A stretch of DNA of 64,000 nt from Usitatibacter palustris (lineage in GTDB: Bacteria > Pseudomonadota > Gammaproteobacteria > Burkholderiales > Usitatibacteraceae): the NCBI RefSeq assembly GCF_013003985.1, contig NZ_CP053073.1:124001-188000 (forward strand), read 5' to 3'. Below, piece after piece: positions 27,430 through 36,255 of the stretch; the first letter of the stretch is position 1, and each line of letters starts with the position of its first letter. The translations under genes and the position numbers were made by a program. Under the pieces are notes generated by a model. The model was not told where the DNA came from. It searched no databases and was given only the letters and a program-made list of their open reading frames with translations.

Positions 27430-28125
27430 TTAGACCTCCAGCCATTCCCTTCTCACAGCCTCGTTCGCCCTGAGATCCGCGGGCGATCCCTCGAAAACTA
27501 CCTTCCCGTGCCCGAGGACATAAACCCGTTCCGAAATATCCAGCGCGATATCCAGCTTCTGCTCCACCAGCAATATCGGAATGCCGCGCTTGCGTACTGC
27601 ATCGAGAAACCCCGCGACCAGCTCGACGATCTTGGGTGCGAGGCCTTCCGTGGGTTCGTCGATCATCACCAGCCGCGGCTCGCCCATCAGCGTGCGGCAA
27701 AGGGTCAGCATCTGTTGTTCACCGCCCGAGAGGACACCGGCAGCGGTATCGGCGCGTTCCTCGAGACGGGGGAAGAGATCAAACGCATCTTCCTCCGTGA
27801 AGCTGGTCCCCGCGCGCGTGCCCTTCATGCCGAGGACAAGATTTTCGCGCACGGTGAGCTCCGCGAAGATCGCGCGGTCCTCGGGCACGTAGCCCAGTCC
27901 CCGGCGCGCAATCTCGAAAGGCTTGAGGCCCGCGATGTCGTTGCCGCAGAAGCGAACGGTGCCGCGTGAGCGTACCTGGCCCATGATCGCCTTCACCGTC
28001 GTCGAGCGACCGACACCATTGCGGCCGAGCAGGCTCACGATCTCGCCGTCGCGCACATCGAGGTCCACGCCATGCAGGATGTGGCTCTTGCCGTACCAGG
28101 CATTGAGGCCGCGCACTTCAAGCAT
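27430..28125 (-). CDS. livF: LivF-type branched-chain/acyl substrate ABC transporter ATPase, Walker A Lys replaced by Arg
   Basis: 231 residues from ATG 28125, normal LivF length. ATP-binding subunit of a Liv/HAAT-type importer. Signature VLSGGEQQM, Walker B RLVMIDEPTEGL and the LivF-type LVEQKLDIAL switch are intact. The Walker A is GRNGVGRST where GRNGVGKST/TT is expected: the codon (CGC on the minus strand, about 27998-28000) gives Arg instead of the nucleotide-contacting Lys. If real, ATP hydrolysis at this site should be impaired. It overlaps livG by 8 bases. Confidence 0.9.
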   Translation of the reverse strand: MLEVRGLNAWYGKSHILHGVDLDVRDGEIVSLLGRNGVGRSTTVKAIMGQVRSRGTVRFCGNDIAGLKPFEIARRGLGYVPEDRAIFAELTVRENLVLGMKGTRAGTSFTEEDAFDLFPRLEERADTAAGVLSGGEQQMLTLCRTLMGEPRLVMIDEPTEGLAPKIVELVAGFLDAVRKRGIPILLVEQKLDIALDISERVYVLGHGKVVFEGSPADLRANEAVRREWLEV

Positions 28126-28870
28126 GGGCCGCACTCCCGAGGTAGGCCTCGCGCACGGCGGGGTTCGCGCGGATCTCGTCGGGCGTTCCGGTCGCGATGA
28201 CTTCGCCGTACACGAGCACCGAAATGCGATCGGCGAGCCCGAACACGACACTCATGTCGTGCTCGACAACGAGCAGCGTGCGGCCCTCGGTCACGCGGCG
28301 GATGAGCGCCATCGCGGTGGCGGTCTCCGTGCGACTCATGCCGGCCGTGGGTTCGTCGAGCAGGATCACGCTCGCACCGCTGGCAATCGTGATGCCGATC
28401 TCGAGCGCGCGCTGCTCGGCATAGGAAAGGATTCCGGCGGGCACTTCGGACCGCGCGGTGAGGCCGACCTCTGCAACCACCTCGCGGGCTCGGTCGTTGG
28501 CGTCCTTCGCGCGCGCGACCGACTGCCAGAACGAATACTTGTAGCCCAGCGACCAGAGCACGGCGCAGCGAATGTTCTCGTGCACCGTGAGGCGATGAAA
28601 AAGGTTGTTCACCTGGAAGCTGCGCGCGAGCCCCAGGCGGTTGATCTCGTGCGGGCGGCGGCCGGAGATCGTCTCGCCGTGCAATGCGACGCGGCCCTCG
28701 TCGATCGGGAAGCGCGCGCTGATCAAATGAAATAGCACCGACTTCCCCGCGCCGTTGGGTCCGATGATCGCGTGGCGTTCCCCCTTCTCCACGCGTAGGT
28801 TCACGCCGCGCACGATCGCCGTCCGTCCGAAGCTCTTCTTCACGCCGGTGAGCTCGAGGGCGGCGTTCAT
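28118..28870 (-). CDS. livG: LivG-type ABC transporter ATPase
   Basis: 250 residues from ATG 28870. Walker A GPNGAGKSVLFHL is intact; LivG hallmark loops follow (ARSFQVNNLFHRLTVHENI). The signature is degenerate, GILSYAEQRALEIG, as is normal for LivG, with Walker B VILLDEPTAGM and H-loop VVEHDMSVVF. ATGA overlap with livM. It pairs with the LivF above; only this subunit retains a canonical Walker A. Confidence 0.92.
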   Translation of the reverse strand: MNAALELTGVKKSFGRTAIVRGVNLRVEKGERHAIIGPNGAGKSVLFHLISARFPIDEGRVALHGETISGRRPHEINRLGLARSFQVNNLFHRLTVHENIRCAVLWSLGYKYSFWQSVARAKDANDRAREVVAEVGLTARSEVPAGILSYAEQRALEIGITIASGASVILLDEPTAGMSRTETATAMALIRRVTEGRTLLVVEHDMSVVFGLADRISVLVYGEVIATGTPDEIRANPAVREAYLGSAAHA

Positions 28871-30072
28871 GGCGCGCGGTCTCCCGCCAGCAGTGCCGTC
28901 GCCCGCGACCAGCCTTCGCGTTCGCGCTGCCAGAGCCAGCGGCACGTCGTCGTGCCCAATGCGAGCAGCGCCGCGGAGCCGAACCACGCAGCCATCGACG
29001 CGCCGCGCCCATCGGAAGCACGATAGGCGAGCTCGATCAGCAGCACGACCGCCACGAACACCATCGCCACGGGAATCGCCATGCGTGCGTAGATGGGTGC
29101 CACCGAACGCATGAGCCCCGCGTCCCACAGCCGCTTCTGTGTGGCGATCACGCTCGCGATCCCGCCCGGGACGAAGAGCACGGTCGCGAGGAACACGAGT
29201 CCGAAGTAGAACGGCCAGGCCTTGGTGAGCGAGGCGAGCACCGTTTGCATGAGCGTCACCGCGACTGCTCCGGCCACGGGACCGAAGAAGAATCCGATGC
29301 CGCCCAGGTACGTTGCGAGGAGCACGAGGCCCGACGTGAGAGACGAGAGCGACTCCGCGGTAACGATCTCGTAGTTGAGCGCGGCAAGGCCGCCCGCGAT
29401 GCCGGCGAAGAACCCGGAGAGAGCCACCATCAGGAAGCGCACACGCTGCGGGTCGTAGCCCACGAACTGCGCGCGCTCGGGGTTGTCGCGCACAGCGTTC
29501 GCCATGCGGCCCAGCGGCGTGCGCGTGAGTGCGAACATGCCGGCCACGCAGGCGCACAGCCACAGCGCGATCAAATAGAACATCTGGATCTGCGGCCCGT
29601 AGCTGAGTCCCGCGATCGGCTCGCGCGCGGCGCGGTTGCCGGGGATCCCGGCCTCGCCACCGAAGAACACCGGGAACATGAGCGAGCACGCCGCGACCAT
29701 CTCGCCCACCCCGAGCGAAATCATCGCGAACGTCGTTCCCGCGCGCCGCGTCGTGATGTAGCCGAAGATCAATCCGAACGTGAGACCCGCGAGCCCGCCC
29801 ACGAGCGGCATGAATGTCACTGCGATCACCGGCGCGCCCTGCACCATGTTCAGCGCATGCACGGTGAAGAAGGCGCCGATGCCGTAGTACACCGCGTGCC
29901 CGAACGAGAGCAGCCCCGTGTGGCCCAGGAGCATGTTGTACGAGAGCGCGAAGATCACGAGGATGCCCATCTGGCAGAAGAGCGAGATCGCGAAGCCGCT
30001 GCTGAAGACGAGTGGCGCCACGACCACGATGACCGCGGCGAGGGCGAGCGAGATCTTCGCGGCGCGGGTCAT
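28867..30072 (-). CDS. livM: LivM-type ABC transporter permease with C-terminal extension
   Basis: 401 residues. Inner-membrane permease with the LivM signature (LLGHTGLLSFGHAVYYGIGA) and a series of hydrophobic helices; the last family motif lies near FVPGGIASVI (about residue 305). A further ~90 residues add two hydrophobic segments (IPVAMVFVAVVLLIEL; AWFGSAALLALG) and a Trp/Arg-rich tail, longer than usual for LivM. ATGA overlaps link it to livH and livG. Confidence 0.9.
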   Translation of the reverse strand: MTRAAKISLALAAVIVVVAPLVFSSGFAISLFCQMGILVIFALSYNMLLGHTGLLSFGHAVYYGIGAFFTVHALNMVQGAPVIAVTFMPLVGGLAGLTFGLIFGYITTRRAGTTFAMISLGVGEMVAACSLMFPVFFGGEAGIPGNRAAREPIAGLSYGPQIQMFYLIALWLCACVAGMFALTRTPLGRMANAVRDNPERAQFVGYDPQRVRFLMVALSGFFAGIAGGLAALNYEIVTAESLSSLTSGLVLLATYLGGIGFFFGPVAGAVAVTLMQTVLASLTKAWPFYFGLVFLATVLFVPGGIASVIATQKRLWDAGLMRSVAPIYARMAIPVAMVFVAVVLLIELAYRASDGRGASMAAWFGSAALLALGTTTCRWLWQREREGWSRATALLAGDRAP

Positions 30073-30965
30073 GTCTCGCGTGTGCCCATGAGGCCGCGCG
30101 GCCGCGCGATGAGGATCAGCACCATGAGAAGGTAGGGCAGTACCGGTGCGAGCTGCGATACCGTGAGCCGCGCGAAGCCGGGAATCTTGTAGTCGATCGC
30201 CACCGCGAACGTCTGCAGGATGCCGATCGCGAGCGAGGCGATGAATGCTCCGGTGAGCGAACCCAGGCCACCGACTACGACGACGACGAACACGATCGAA
30301 CCGACGGCCGCCGCCATTCCCGGCTCGGTCACGAACGCATTGCCGCCGATTACGCCTGCAAGTCCCGCGAGCGCGACGCCACCGCCGAACACCAGCATGA
30401 AGATGCGTGGCACGTCATGGCCGAGCGCCTCGACCATGTCGGGTTTGGTGAGCGCGGCGCGAATCACGAGCCCCAGGCGCGTGCGCGTGAGCAGCGCGTA
30501 GAGGGCAACGAGCATCCCCACTGACACCAGCATCATGAAACCCTTGTAGATCGGGAAGGTCGCCGAATAGAGCGTGAAGAGCGGGCCGTCGAGCGAGGCG
30601 GGCACCTTGTAGGGCACCGGCGTCTTGCCCCAGATGAGGTGCACGACTTCCTCGATGAGGAACGCGAGCCCGAACGTGAAGAGCAGTTCCGCGACGTGGC
30701 CACGGGCGCGCGCCGTGCGCAGCGCGAAGCGCTCGATCAGCGCGCCGATCACGCCGACCGCGAGCGGCGCGATCACCAGCGCCGGGTAGAAGCCCACCTT
30801 CGTGCTCACCACGTAACCGAAGTACGCACCGAGCATGTAGAAGCTCGCATGCGCGAAATTCAGCATGCCCATCATGCTGAAGATCAGCGTGAGGCCGGAC
30901 GACAGCATGAACAGGAGCAACCCGTAGGTCACTCCGTTCAGCAGCGAAGTGAGGAAAAGCTCCAA
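30069..30965 (-). CDS. livH: LivH-type ABC transporter permease
   Basis: 298 residues with about eight membrane helices. Typical LivH start (LLNGVTYGLLLFMLSSGLTLIFSMMGM), the FAHASFYMLGAYFGY loop and GGLGSLTGAFIASLAIG near the C-terminus. It forms the membrane channel with LivM. It starts 15 bases after the binding-protein gene and overlaps livM by four bases. Confidence 0.92.
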   Translation of the reverse strand: MELFLTSLLNGVTYGLLLFMLSSGLTLIFSMMGMLNFAHASFYMLGAYFGYVVSTKVGFYPALVIAPLAVGVIGALIERFALRTARARGHVAELLFTFGLAFLIEEVVHLIWGKTPVPYKVPASLDGPLFTLYSATFPIYKGFMMLVSVGMLVALYALLTRTRLGLVIRAALTKPDMVEALGHDVPRIFMLVFGGGVALAGLAGVIGGNAFVTEPGMAAAVGSIVFVVVVVGGLGSLTGAFIASLAIGILQTFAVAIDYKIPGFARLTVSQLAPVLPYLLMVLILIARPRGLMGTRET

Positions 30966-30980
30966 GGCGAGGCGACCGCC

Positions 30981-32222
30981 TTACGGGCGGCGCATCTTGC
31001 AGGTCGTCGCGGGCGCCGTGGCGGCGGCGGGAAACTTCGCTTCCTCGCGGAAGGCAAAGCCCGTCACGCCGTCGGCGGTGTACTTGTACTTGCCGGGCGG
31101 GTCGGCCTTCACGAACGTCCCGACAAAAATGGGCTGGATGAGCTGGTGGTCGGAATCACGCATCGTGACCTCGCCCCACGGGCCTTCGTGCTTCAAGTTC
31201 TCCAGCGCGCGGGCCACCTTCACCGGCTCCGTGGACTTCGCGGCCGTCATGGCCTTCGCGAGCATCTCGATCGAATAGCGTGCCGACTGCGAGTAGGGAT
31301 CGTCGAGCGCGTTGTGCTTCTTCTTGTACGCATCGAACATCGCCTGCGCGGCGGGTGAGGCGGCATTCGCATTCCAGATGGAAACGACCTTCACGCGTTC
31401 CACACCCGCATCGCCCAGAGCGGGAGGCGTGCCGATCACGCCCGCATAGAAGGTATAGAAGTCCGCCTTGAGGCCCGCGTCCTTCGCGGCCTTCACGAGC
31501 AGCGCGAGATCACTGCCCCAGTTGCCGGTCACGACGGAGTCCGCGCCCGAGGCGATGATCTTCGCGATGTAGGGCGCGAAGTCCTTCACGCGCGCGAGCG
31601 GATGCAGCTCGTCGCCCACGATCTGCACGTCGGGCCGCTTGGCGTTGAGCATCGCGCGCGCCGACTTCGCCACCTGGTGGCCGAACGAGTAATCCTGGTT
31701 GAAGAGGTAGACCTTCTTGATCTTCGACTGGCCCTTCATGTACGTCGTCAGCGCTTCGAGCTTCATGTCGCTGTTCGCGTCGAAGCGGAAATGCCAGAAC
31801 GAGCACTTGTCGTTGGTGAACTCGGGATCGACCGCGGCGTAGTTGAGGAAGACGACTTCCTTGCCGGGGTTTCGCTCGTTGTGCTTGTTGACCGCATCGA
31901 TGAGCGCCGCGGCCACGCTCGAGCCATTGCCCTGCGCGATGTAGCGCGCGCCCTTGTCGATCGCGCTCTTGAGCAGGATCAGGCTCTCCTGCGCGGAGAG
32001 CTTGTTGTCCATCGGCAGGATCTCGATCTTCTGGCCGAGCACGCCGCCCTTCGCGTTGATCAGCTCGGCGGCGAACTCCAGTTCCTTCAAGCCGCGCTCG
32101 CCGGTCGCGCCCATGAAGCCCGAGAGCGGATCGATGTATGCGACGCGAACCTGTGCCGCGGCGAATGGCGAGGCAAGGCTACCCGCGGCCAGCAGGGCGG
32201 CCGTCAAAAGACGCGTTTTCAC
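30981..32222 (-). CDS. Periplasmic substrate-binding protein of the Liv-type ABC transporter
   Basis: 413 residues with a cleavable signal (LLTAALLAAGSLASPFAAAQ). Type I periplasmic binding fold (Peripl_BP_6): VRVAYIDPLSGFMGATGERG start, GARYIAQGNGSSVAAAL, IKKVYLFNQDYSFGHQVAK and SADSVVTGNWGSDLALLVK-like segments. The ligand is unknown; the surrounding acyl-CoA genes suggest a carboxylic or aromatic acid rather than leucine. First gene of the importer operon, divergent from the acyl-CoA dehydrogenase operon across 123 bases. Confidence 0.9.
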   Translation of the reverse strand: MKTRLLTAALLAAGSLASPFAAAQVRVAYIDPLSGFMGATGERGLKELEFAAELINAKGGVLGQKIEILPMDNKLSAQESLILLKSAIDKGARYIAQGNGSSVAAALIDAVNKHNERNPGKEVVFLNYAAVDPEFTNDKCSFWHFRFDANSDMKLEALTTYMKGQSKIKKVYLFNQDYSFGHQVAKSARAMLNAKRPDVQIVGDELHPLARVKDFAPYIAKIIASGADSVVTGNWGSDLALLVKAAKDAGLKADFYTFYAGVIGTPPALGDAGVERVKVVSIWNANAASPAAQAMFDAYKKKHNALDDPYSQSARYSIEMLAKAMTAAKSTEPVKVARALENLKHEGPWGEVTMRDSDHQLIQPIFVGTFVKADPPGKYKYTADGVTGFAFREEAKFPAAATAPATTCKMRRP

Positions 32223-32303
32223 TTTCCCCTCCGTTATGGGCTGCTGCTTTGCTGAAGTTTATCTTCCGCTGGTAAGCTCCTGCAATCGCGACGCAGAATA
32301 GAC

Positions 32304-32318
32304 TTCCGCATCGCGGAA
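32304..32318. promoter_or_regulatory. Candidate IclR-type operator
   Basis: TTCCGCATCGCGGAA is a perfect 6-bp inverted repeat with a 3-base centre, in the divergent region between the importer operon and the acyl-CoA dehydrogenase operon, 28 bases before the first start codon. IclR-family regulators bind short palindromes of this kind, and an IclR gene ends the right-hand operon. Binding is inferred. Confidence 0.5.
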
Positions 32319-32345
32319 CTACGAACTTTCGTACGGAGAATCCCC

Positions 32346-33542
32346 GTGGACCTCGAATACACCGCGAGCGAACGCGCCTTCCGCGATGAAGTGCGCGCCT
32401 TCGTCACCGCCAACCTTCCCGCCGACCTGAGCGCGAAAGTGCTCGAAGCCAAGCGCCTGACGCGTGACGATTTCATGCGCTGGCACAAGATCCTCGCCGC
32501 GAAGGGCTGGGTGGCCGCCGGTTGGCCCCAGCAATACGGCGGCCCGGGTTGGACCCCGGTCCAGCAGCACCTCTTCGACGAAGAGTGCGCCGCCGCCGGC
32601 GCGCCCGTGATCCTCCCGTTCGGCGTGCGCATGGTCGCCCCGGTGATCATGGCCTTCGGCAGCCAGGCGCAGAAGGACTACTTCCTGCCGCGGATTCTTT
32701 CCGGCGAGGACTGGTGGTGCCAGGGGTATTCGGAGCCGGGCTCGGGTTCGGATCTCGCGTCACTGAAGACGCGCGCCGAGCGCCAGGGCGATCACTACAT
32801 CGTGAACGGGCAGAAGACGTGGAACACGCTCGGCCAGTACGCCGACTGGATCTTCTGCCTCGTGCGCACCGCGACCGAGGGCCGCCCGCAGGAGGGCATT
32901 TCGTTTCTCCTCATCGACATGAAGACGCCGGGCGTGACCGTTCGGCCGATCCGCATGCTCGATGGCGAAGAGGAGATCAACGAAGTCTGGTTCGAGAACG
33001 TGAAGGTGCCGGTGGACCAGCGCGTGGGCGAGGAGAACAAGGGCTGGACGTACGCCAAGTTCCTGCTCGGCCACGAGCGTACGGGCATCGCCGGTGTTGG
33101 CAAGTCCAAGCGTGAGCTGCAGAAGCTGAAGGGCATTGCGCGGAAGGAACGCGCGAGCGGCCGCCCGCTGATCGAGGACGCGCGCTTCCGTGATCGCATC
33201 GCGCAGATCGAGATCGAGCTGCTCGCACTCGAAGTCACGAATCTGCGCGTGCTCTCCGAGGAAGGCACGCGCAAGGGTCCCGGCCCCGAAGCCTCCATCC
33301 TCAAAGTGCGTGGCTCCGAGATCCAGCAGTCGCTCTCCGAGCTGATGATGCAAGCCGTCGGCCACTACGGTGTTCCGTATGTGCGCGAGGCGCTCGATGC
33401 CGACTACAAGGGTGAGACGGTCGGTGGCGATTACGCCGCGCCGCTCGCGGGCGTGTACTTCAACATGCGCAAGACCTCGATCTACTCGGGGTCGAACGAA
33501 ATCCAGAAGAACATCATTTCGCAAATGGTCTTGGGACTTTAG
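32346..33542 (+). CDS. Acyl-CoA dehydrogenase (first of a pair)
   Basis: 398 residues from GTG 32346. FAD-dependent dehydrogenase: WPQQYGGPGWTPVQQHLF near residue 60, the WWCQGYSEPGSGSDLAS flavin loop, VNGQKTWNT and a C-terminal IYSGSNEIQKNIISQMVLGL. The next gene, 3 bases on, is a second, smaller ACAD paralogue. Such adjacent pairs often form heteromers acting on bulky acyl-CoAs (steroid side chains, aromatics), which makes a hetero-oligomer likely here. Confidence 0.9.
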   Translation: MDLEYTASERAFRDEVRAFVTANLPADLSAKVLEAKRLTRDDFMRWHKILAAKGWVAAGWPQQYGGPGWTPVQQHLFDEECAAAGAPVILPFGVRMVAPVIMAFGSQAQKDYFLPRILSGEDWWCQGYSEPGSGSDLASLKTRAERQGDHYIVNGQKTWNTLGQYADWIFCLVRTATEGRPQEGISFLLIDMKTPGVTVRPIRMLDGEEEINEVWFENVKVPVDQRVGEENKGWTYAKFLLGHERTGIAGVGKSKRELQKLKGIARKERASGRPLIEDARFRDRIAQIEIELLALEVTNLRVLSEEGTRKGPGPEASILKVRGSEIQQSLSELMMQAVGHYGVPYVREALDADYKGETVGGDYAAPLAGVYFNMRKTSIYSGSNEIQKNIISQMVLGL

Positions 33543-33545
33543 ACA

Positions 33546-34694
33546 ATGGACTTCTCTCTCGCCGAAGAACGGCGCCTCCTCCAGGATTCGATCTCCCGCT
33601 ACCTCGGCCGCGAATACGCATTCGATGCACGCCGCAAGCACGCCGCCTCGCCCGAGGGTTTCTCGCGCGAGGCGTGGAACCAGTTCGCGGAGCTCGGATT
33701 GCTGGGTCTCACCATTTCCGACGCCGACGGTGGCATGGGCGGCACGCCTTTCGACACGATGATCGTGATGGAGGCGTTCGGCCGTGCGCTCGTCGTTGAA
33801 CCCTATGTCGCCACCGTAGTGCTCGGCGCCGGGATCCTCAGCGACGCCGGATCGCCCGCGCAGAAGGAACAGTGGCTGCCGGCGGTCGCGACGGGCGAGA
33901 AGCTCCTCGCGTTCGCGCACTCGGAAGCCGCGGCACGCTACGACACGCGCCACGTGGAAGCCCGCGCGAAGAAGGACGGCGCGGGCTGGAAGCTCGACGG
34001 CGCGAAGGCCGTGGTATTGAACGGCGGCTCCGCGGATGCGCTCATCGTGAGCGCGCGTACGTCTGGCGACGCCGGCGACGAGCGCGGCATCTCGCTCTTC
34101 CTCGTCGATCCGAAGGCGAAAGGTGTCACCGTTCGCGCGTATCCGACGCAGGATGGCAGCCGCGCGGCGGACGTGAAGCTCAACGGTGTTGCCGTCGGCG
34201 CCGATGCGCTCATCGGCCATGCGGACGACGCGCTGCCCGTCATCGAGCGCGCCCTCGACCGCGGCTGCGCGGCGCTGTGTGCCGAAGCGCTCGGCGTCAT
34301 CGATGCGCTGAACGCCGCAACGCTTGAGTACCTGAAGACCCGCAAACAGTTCGGCCAGCCGATCGGCCGCTTCCAGGCGCTGCAGCACCGGATGGTCGAG
34401 ATGACGATCCGCGCCGTCGAAGCACGCTCGATGGCGATCGTCGCGGCCTCGGGCATCACGCAAACCGATGCACGCGAGCGTTCGCGCCTCGTGAGCGCCG
34501 CCAAGGCTTACGTCGGCCAGTGCTCGCGCTTCGTGGGCCAGCAGGCGATCCAGCTGCACGGCGCCATTGGCGTCACGGACGAGCTGATCGTGAGCCACTG
34601 GTTCAAGCGCCTCACGATGATCAACGCGACCTTCGGGGATGCCGATCATCACCTCGCGCGCGTGAGCGACCTCATGCTCTCCGAACGCGAGTGA
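33546..34694 (+). CDS. Acyl-CoA dehydrogenase (second of a pair)
   Basis: 382 residues. The fold markers are ELGLLGLTISDADGGMGG, FAHSEAAARYD in place of the usual T-E-P-x-x-G-S-D flavin loop, LKTRKQFGQPIGRFQALQHR and VGQQAIQLHGAIGVTDE. The changed flavin loop and Ala-rich substitutions are common in the partner subunit of heteromeric ACADs. It is coupled to the next gene by a four-base overlap (GTGA). Confidence 0.88.
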   Translation: MDFSLAEERRLLQDSISRYLGREYAFDARRKHAASPEGFSREAWNQFAELGLLGLTISDADGGMGGTPFDTMIVMEAFGRALVVEPYVATVVLGAGILSDAGSPAQKEQWLPAVATGEKLLAFAHSEAAARYDTRHVEARAKKDGAGWKLDGAKAVVLNGGSADALIVSARTSGDAGDERGISLFLVDPKAKGVTVRAYPTQDGSRAADVKLNGVAVGADALIGHADDALPVIERALDRGCAALCAEALGVIDALNAATLEYLKTRKQFGQPIGRFQALQHRMVEMTIRAVEARSMAIVAASGITQTDARERSRLVSAAKAYVGQCSRFVGQQAIQLHGAIGVTDELIVSHWFKRLTMINATFGDADHHLARVSDLMLSERE

Positions 34695-35425
34695 GCCTGC
34701 ACGTCATATTCCGCAAGGAAGACCTCGACCGCGAACGACTGGAAGGCAAGGTCGTGATCGTGCTCGATGTCCTCTTCGCGACGACGACGATCGCCGCGGC
34801 ACTCGCCAACGGCGCGACGGACGTCGTGCCGGTGGTTGATGCCGAGGCCGCGCGCACCGCAGCCTGCGGGCGTGACCCGCGCGGTTACGTGATGGCGGGT
34901 GAGTTGAACGCCGTCACGCTGCCGGGCTTCGCGCATCCCACGCCGCTCGCGCTCCTTTCCGAAGCGCCGCCCGACGGCAAGACGCTCATCTATTCGACGA
35001 CCAACGGCACGGTGGCGCTCGCGAAATCCGCGGGTGCCGCGCACGTCTACGCAGCCGCGCTCGTGAACGCCCGCGCAACCGTGGAGCACGTCCTGCGCCA
35101 TCACCCGGGCCTCACGGTGCTCATCGTCTGCTCGGGCTCGGTCGAGAACTTCAATCTCGAGGATTTCTACGGCGCGGGCTACTTCGTGTCGCTGTTCGCG
35201 CAGCGGGGCGTGACGGAAGGTGCGACGGACGCGGCACTCGCCGCGCAGCGCATGCACGACGCCTCGCCCGCCGTCGATTGCCTCAACGCTTCGCGCGTGG
35301 GCCGCATGATGCTCGCCCGCGGCCTCGACGCCGAAGTGGCGTATGCCGCCGCGAAGGATCAACTCGATGTTGTCGCGCGCCTGGACGACGGGCGCCTCAC
35401 CGCCGTACGGAGCGCACAAGCATGA
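34691..35425 (+). CDS. ComB-like 2-phosphosulfolactate phosphatase family protein
   Basis: 244 residues from GTG 34691. The family signature is visible: VIVLDVLFATTTIAAALANGA, GYVMAGELNAVTLPGF and LIYSTTNGTVALAKSAGA, then VLIVCSGSVENFNLEDFYGAGYF. ComB in coenzyme M synthesis removes phosphate from phosphosulfolactate, but bacterial homologues have broader or unknown substrates. Location in an acyl-CoA catabolic operon is unusual; a phosphatase acting on a pathway intermediate is possible but unproven. Confidence 0.8.
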   Translation: MSLHVIFRKEDLDRERLEGKVVIVLDVLFATTTIAAALANGATDVVPVVDAEAARTAACGRDPRGYVMAGELNAVTLPGFAHPTPLALLSEAPPDGKTLIYSTTNGTVALAKSAGAAHVYAAALVNARATVEHVLRHHPGLTVLIVCSGSVENFNLEDFYGAGYFVSLFAQRGVTEGATDAALAAQRMHDASPAVDCLNASRVGRMMLARGLDAEVAYAAAKDQLDVVARLDDGRLTAVRSAQA

Positions 35426-36255
35426 AAGACCTGCGCGGCAAGACCGCCGTCATCACCGGCGCGGCCAGCGGCCTGGGCCTCGCCTTCGCCAAACACGCCG
35501 CGGGCGAGGGCATGCGCCTCGTACTCGCCGACCTCGACGCACCGGGCCTCGCCGTTGCGGCGAAGGAGATCGGCGGCGACCCCGCCACGATGAAATGCGA
35601 TGTCAGCGTGGCCGCGGATATCCAGAAGCTCGCCGACACCGCGTTCGACCGCTTCGGCAACGTGCATCTTCTTTTCAACAACGCCGGCGTCGCGCTCTCG
35701 CGGCGCATGTGGGAATTCTCGGAAGCCGACTGGAACTGGGTGATGGACGTGAACACGACCAGTGTCGCCTCCGCCGTTCGCTCGTTCGTGCCGCGCATGA
35801 TCGAGAAGGGCGAGCCGGGCTGGATCGTGAACACGGCATCCGCCGCGGGTCTCGTGTCGGTGGGAGCCTCGGGTGCCTACAACGCGAGCAAGCACGCGGT
35901 GGTGACGATCTCGGAAACGCTGCGCGAGGACCTCACTGGCGTCACCGACAAGATCGGTGTGTCCGTGCTGTGCCCCGCGTGGGTGCCCACGCGCATCCAC
36001 GAAGCCGATCGCGCGCGGCCCGATCGCTTCGGTGCAGCCGCGCCCGCCTCGGCGGAGATCCAGGCGATCATCGACAACGTGGGCCAGGCCGTTCGCTCCG
36101 GGCGCCTCTCGCCCGACGATATCGCGCGCATCGTGTTCGAAGCGATCGCCGCGAAGCGCTTCTACATCGTTCCCCACGGCAAGATCGGCAAGATGATCCG
36201 CGCGCGCATGGAAGCGATCCTCGAGGCGTGCGAGTTCTCCGAGAGCCAGCGATGA
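35422..36255 (+). CDS. SDR family oxidoreductase
   Basis: 277 residues from ATG 35422 (ATGA overlap upstream). Cofactor loop TGAASGLGLAF, acidic switch ADLDAPG suggesting NAD preference, NNAGVAL, catalytic Ser in NTASAAGL and Y-N-A-S-K. The C-terminal part has an extended helix (PDDIARIVFEAI) and HGKIGKMIRARMEAIL, typical of the class of SDRs found with acyl-CoA or steroid-type catabolism. The substrate is unknown. Confidence 0.88.
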   Translation: MKDLRGKTAVITGAASGLGLAFAKHAAGEGMRLVLADLDAPGLAVAAKEIGGDPATMKCDVSVAADIQKLADTAFDRFGNVHLLFNNAGVALSRRMWEFSEADWNWVMDVNTTSVASAVRSFVPRMIEKGEPGWIVNTASAAGLVSVGASGAYNASKHAVVTISETLREDLTGVTDKIGVSVLCPAWVPTRIHEADRARPDRFGAAAPASAEIQAIIDNVGQAVRSGRLSPDDIARIVFEAIAAKRFYIVPHGKIGKMIRARMEAILEACEFSESQR

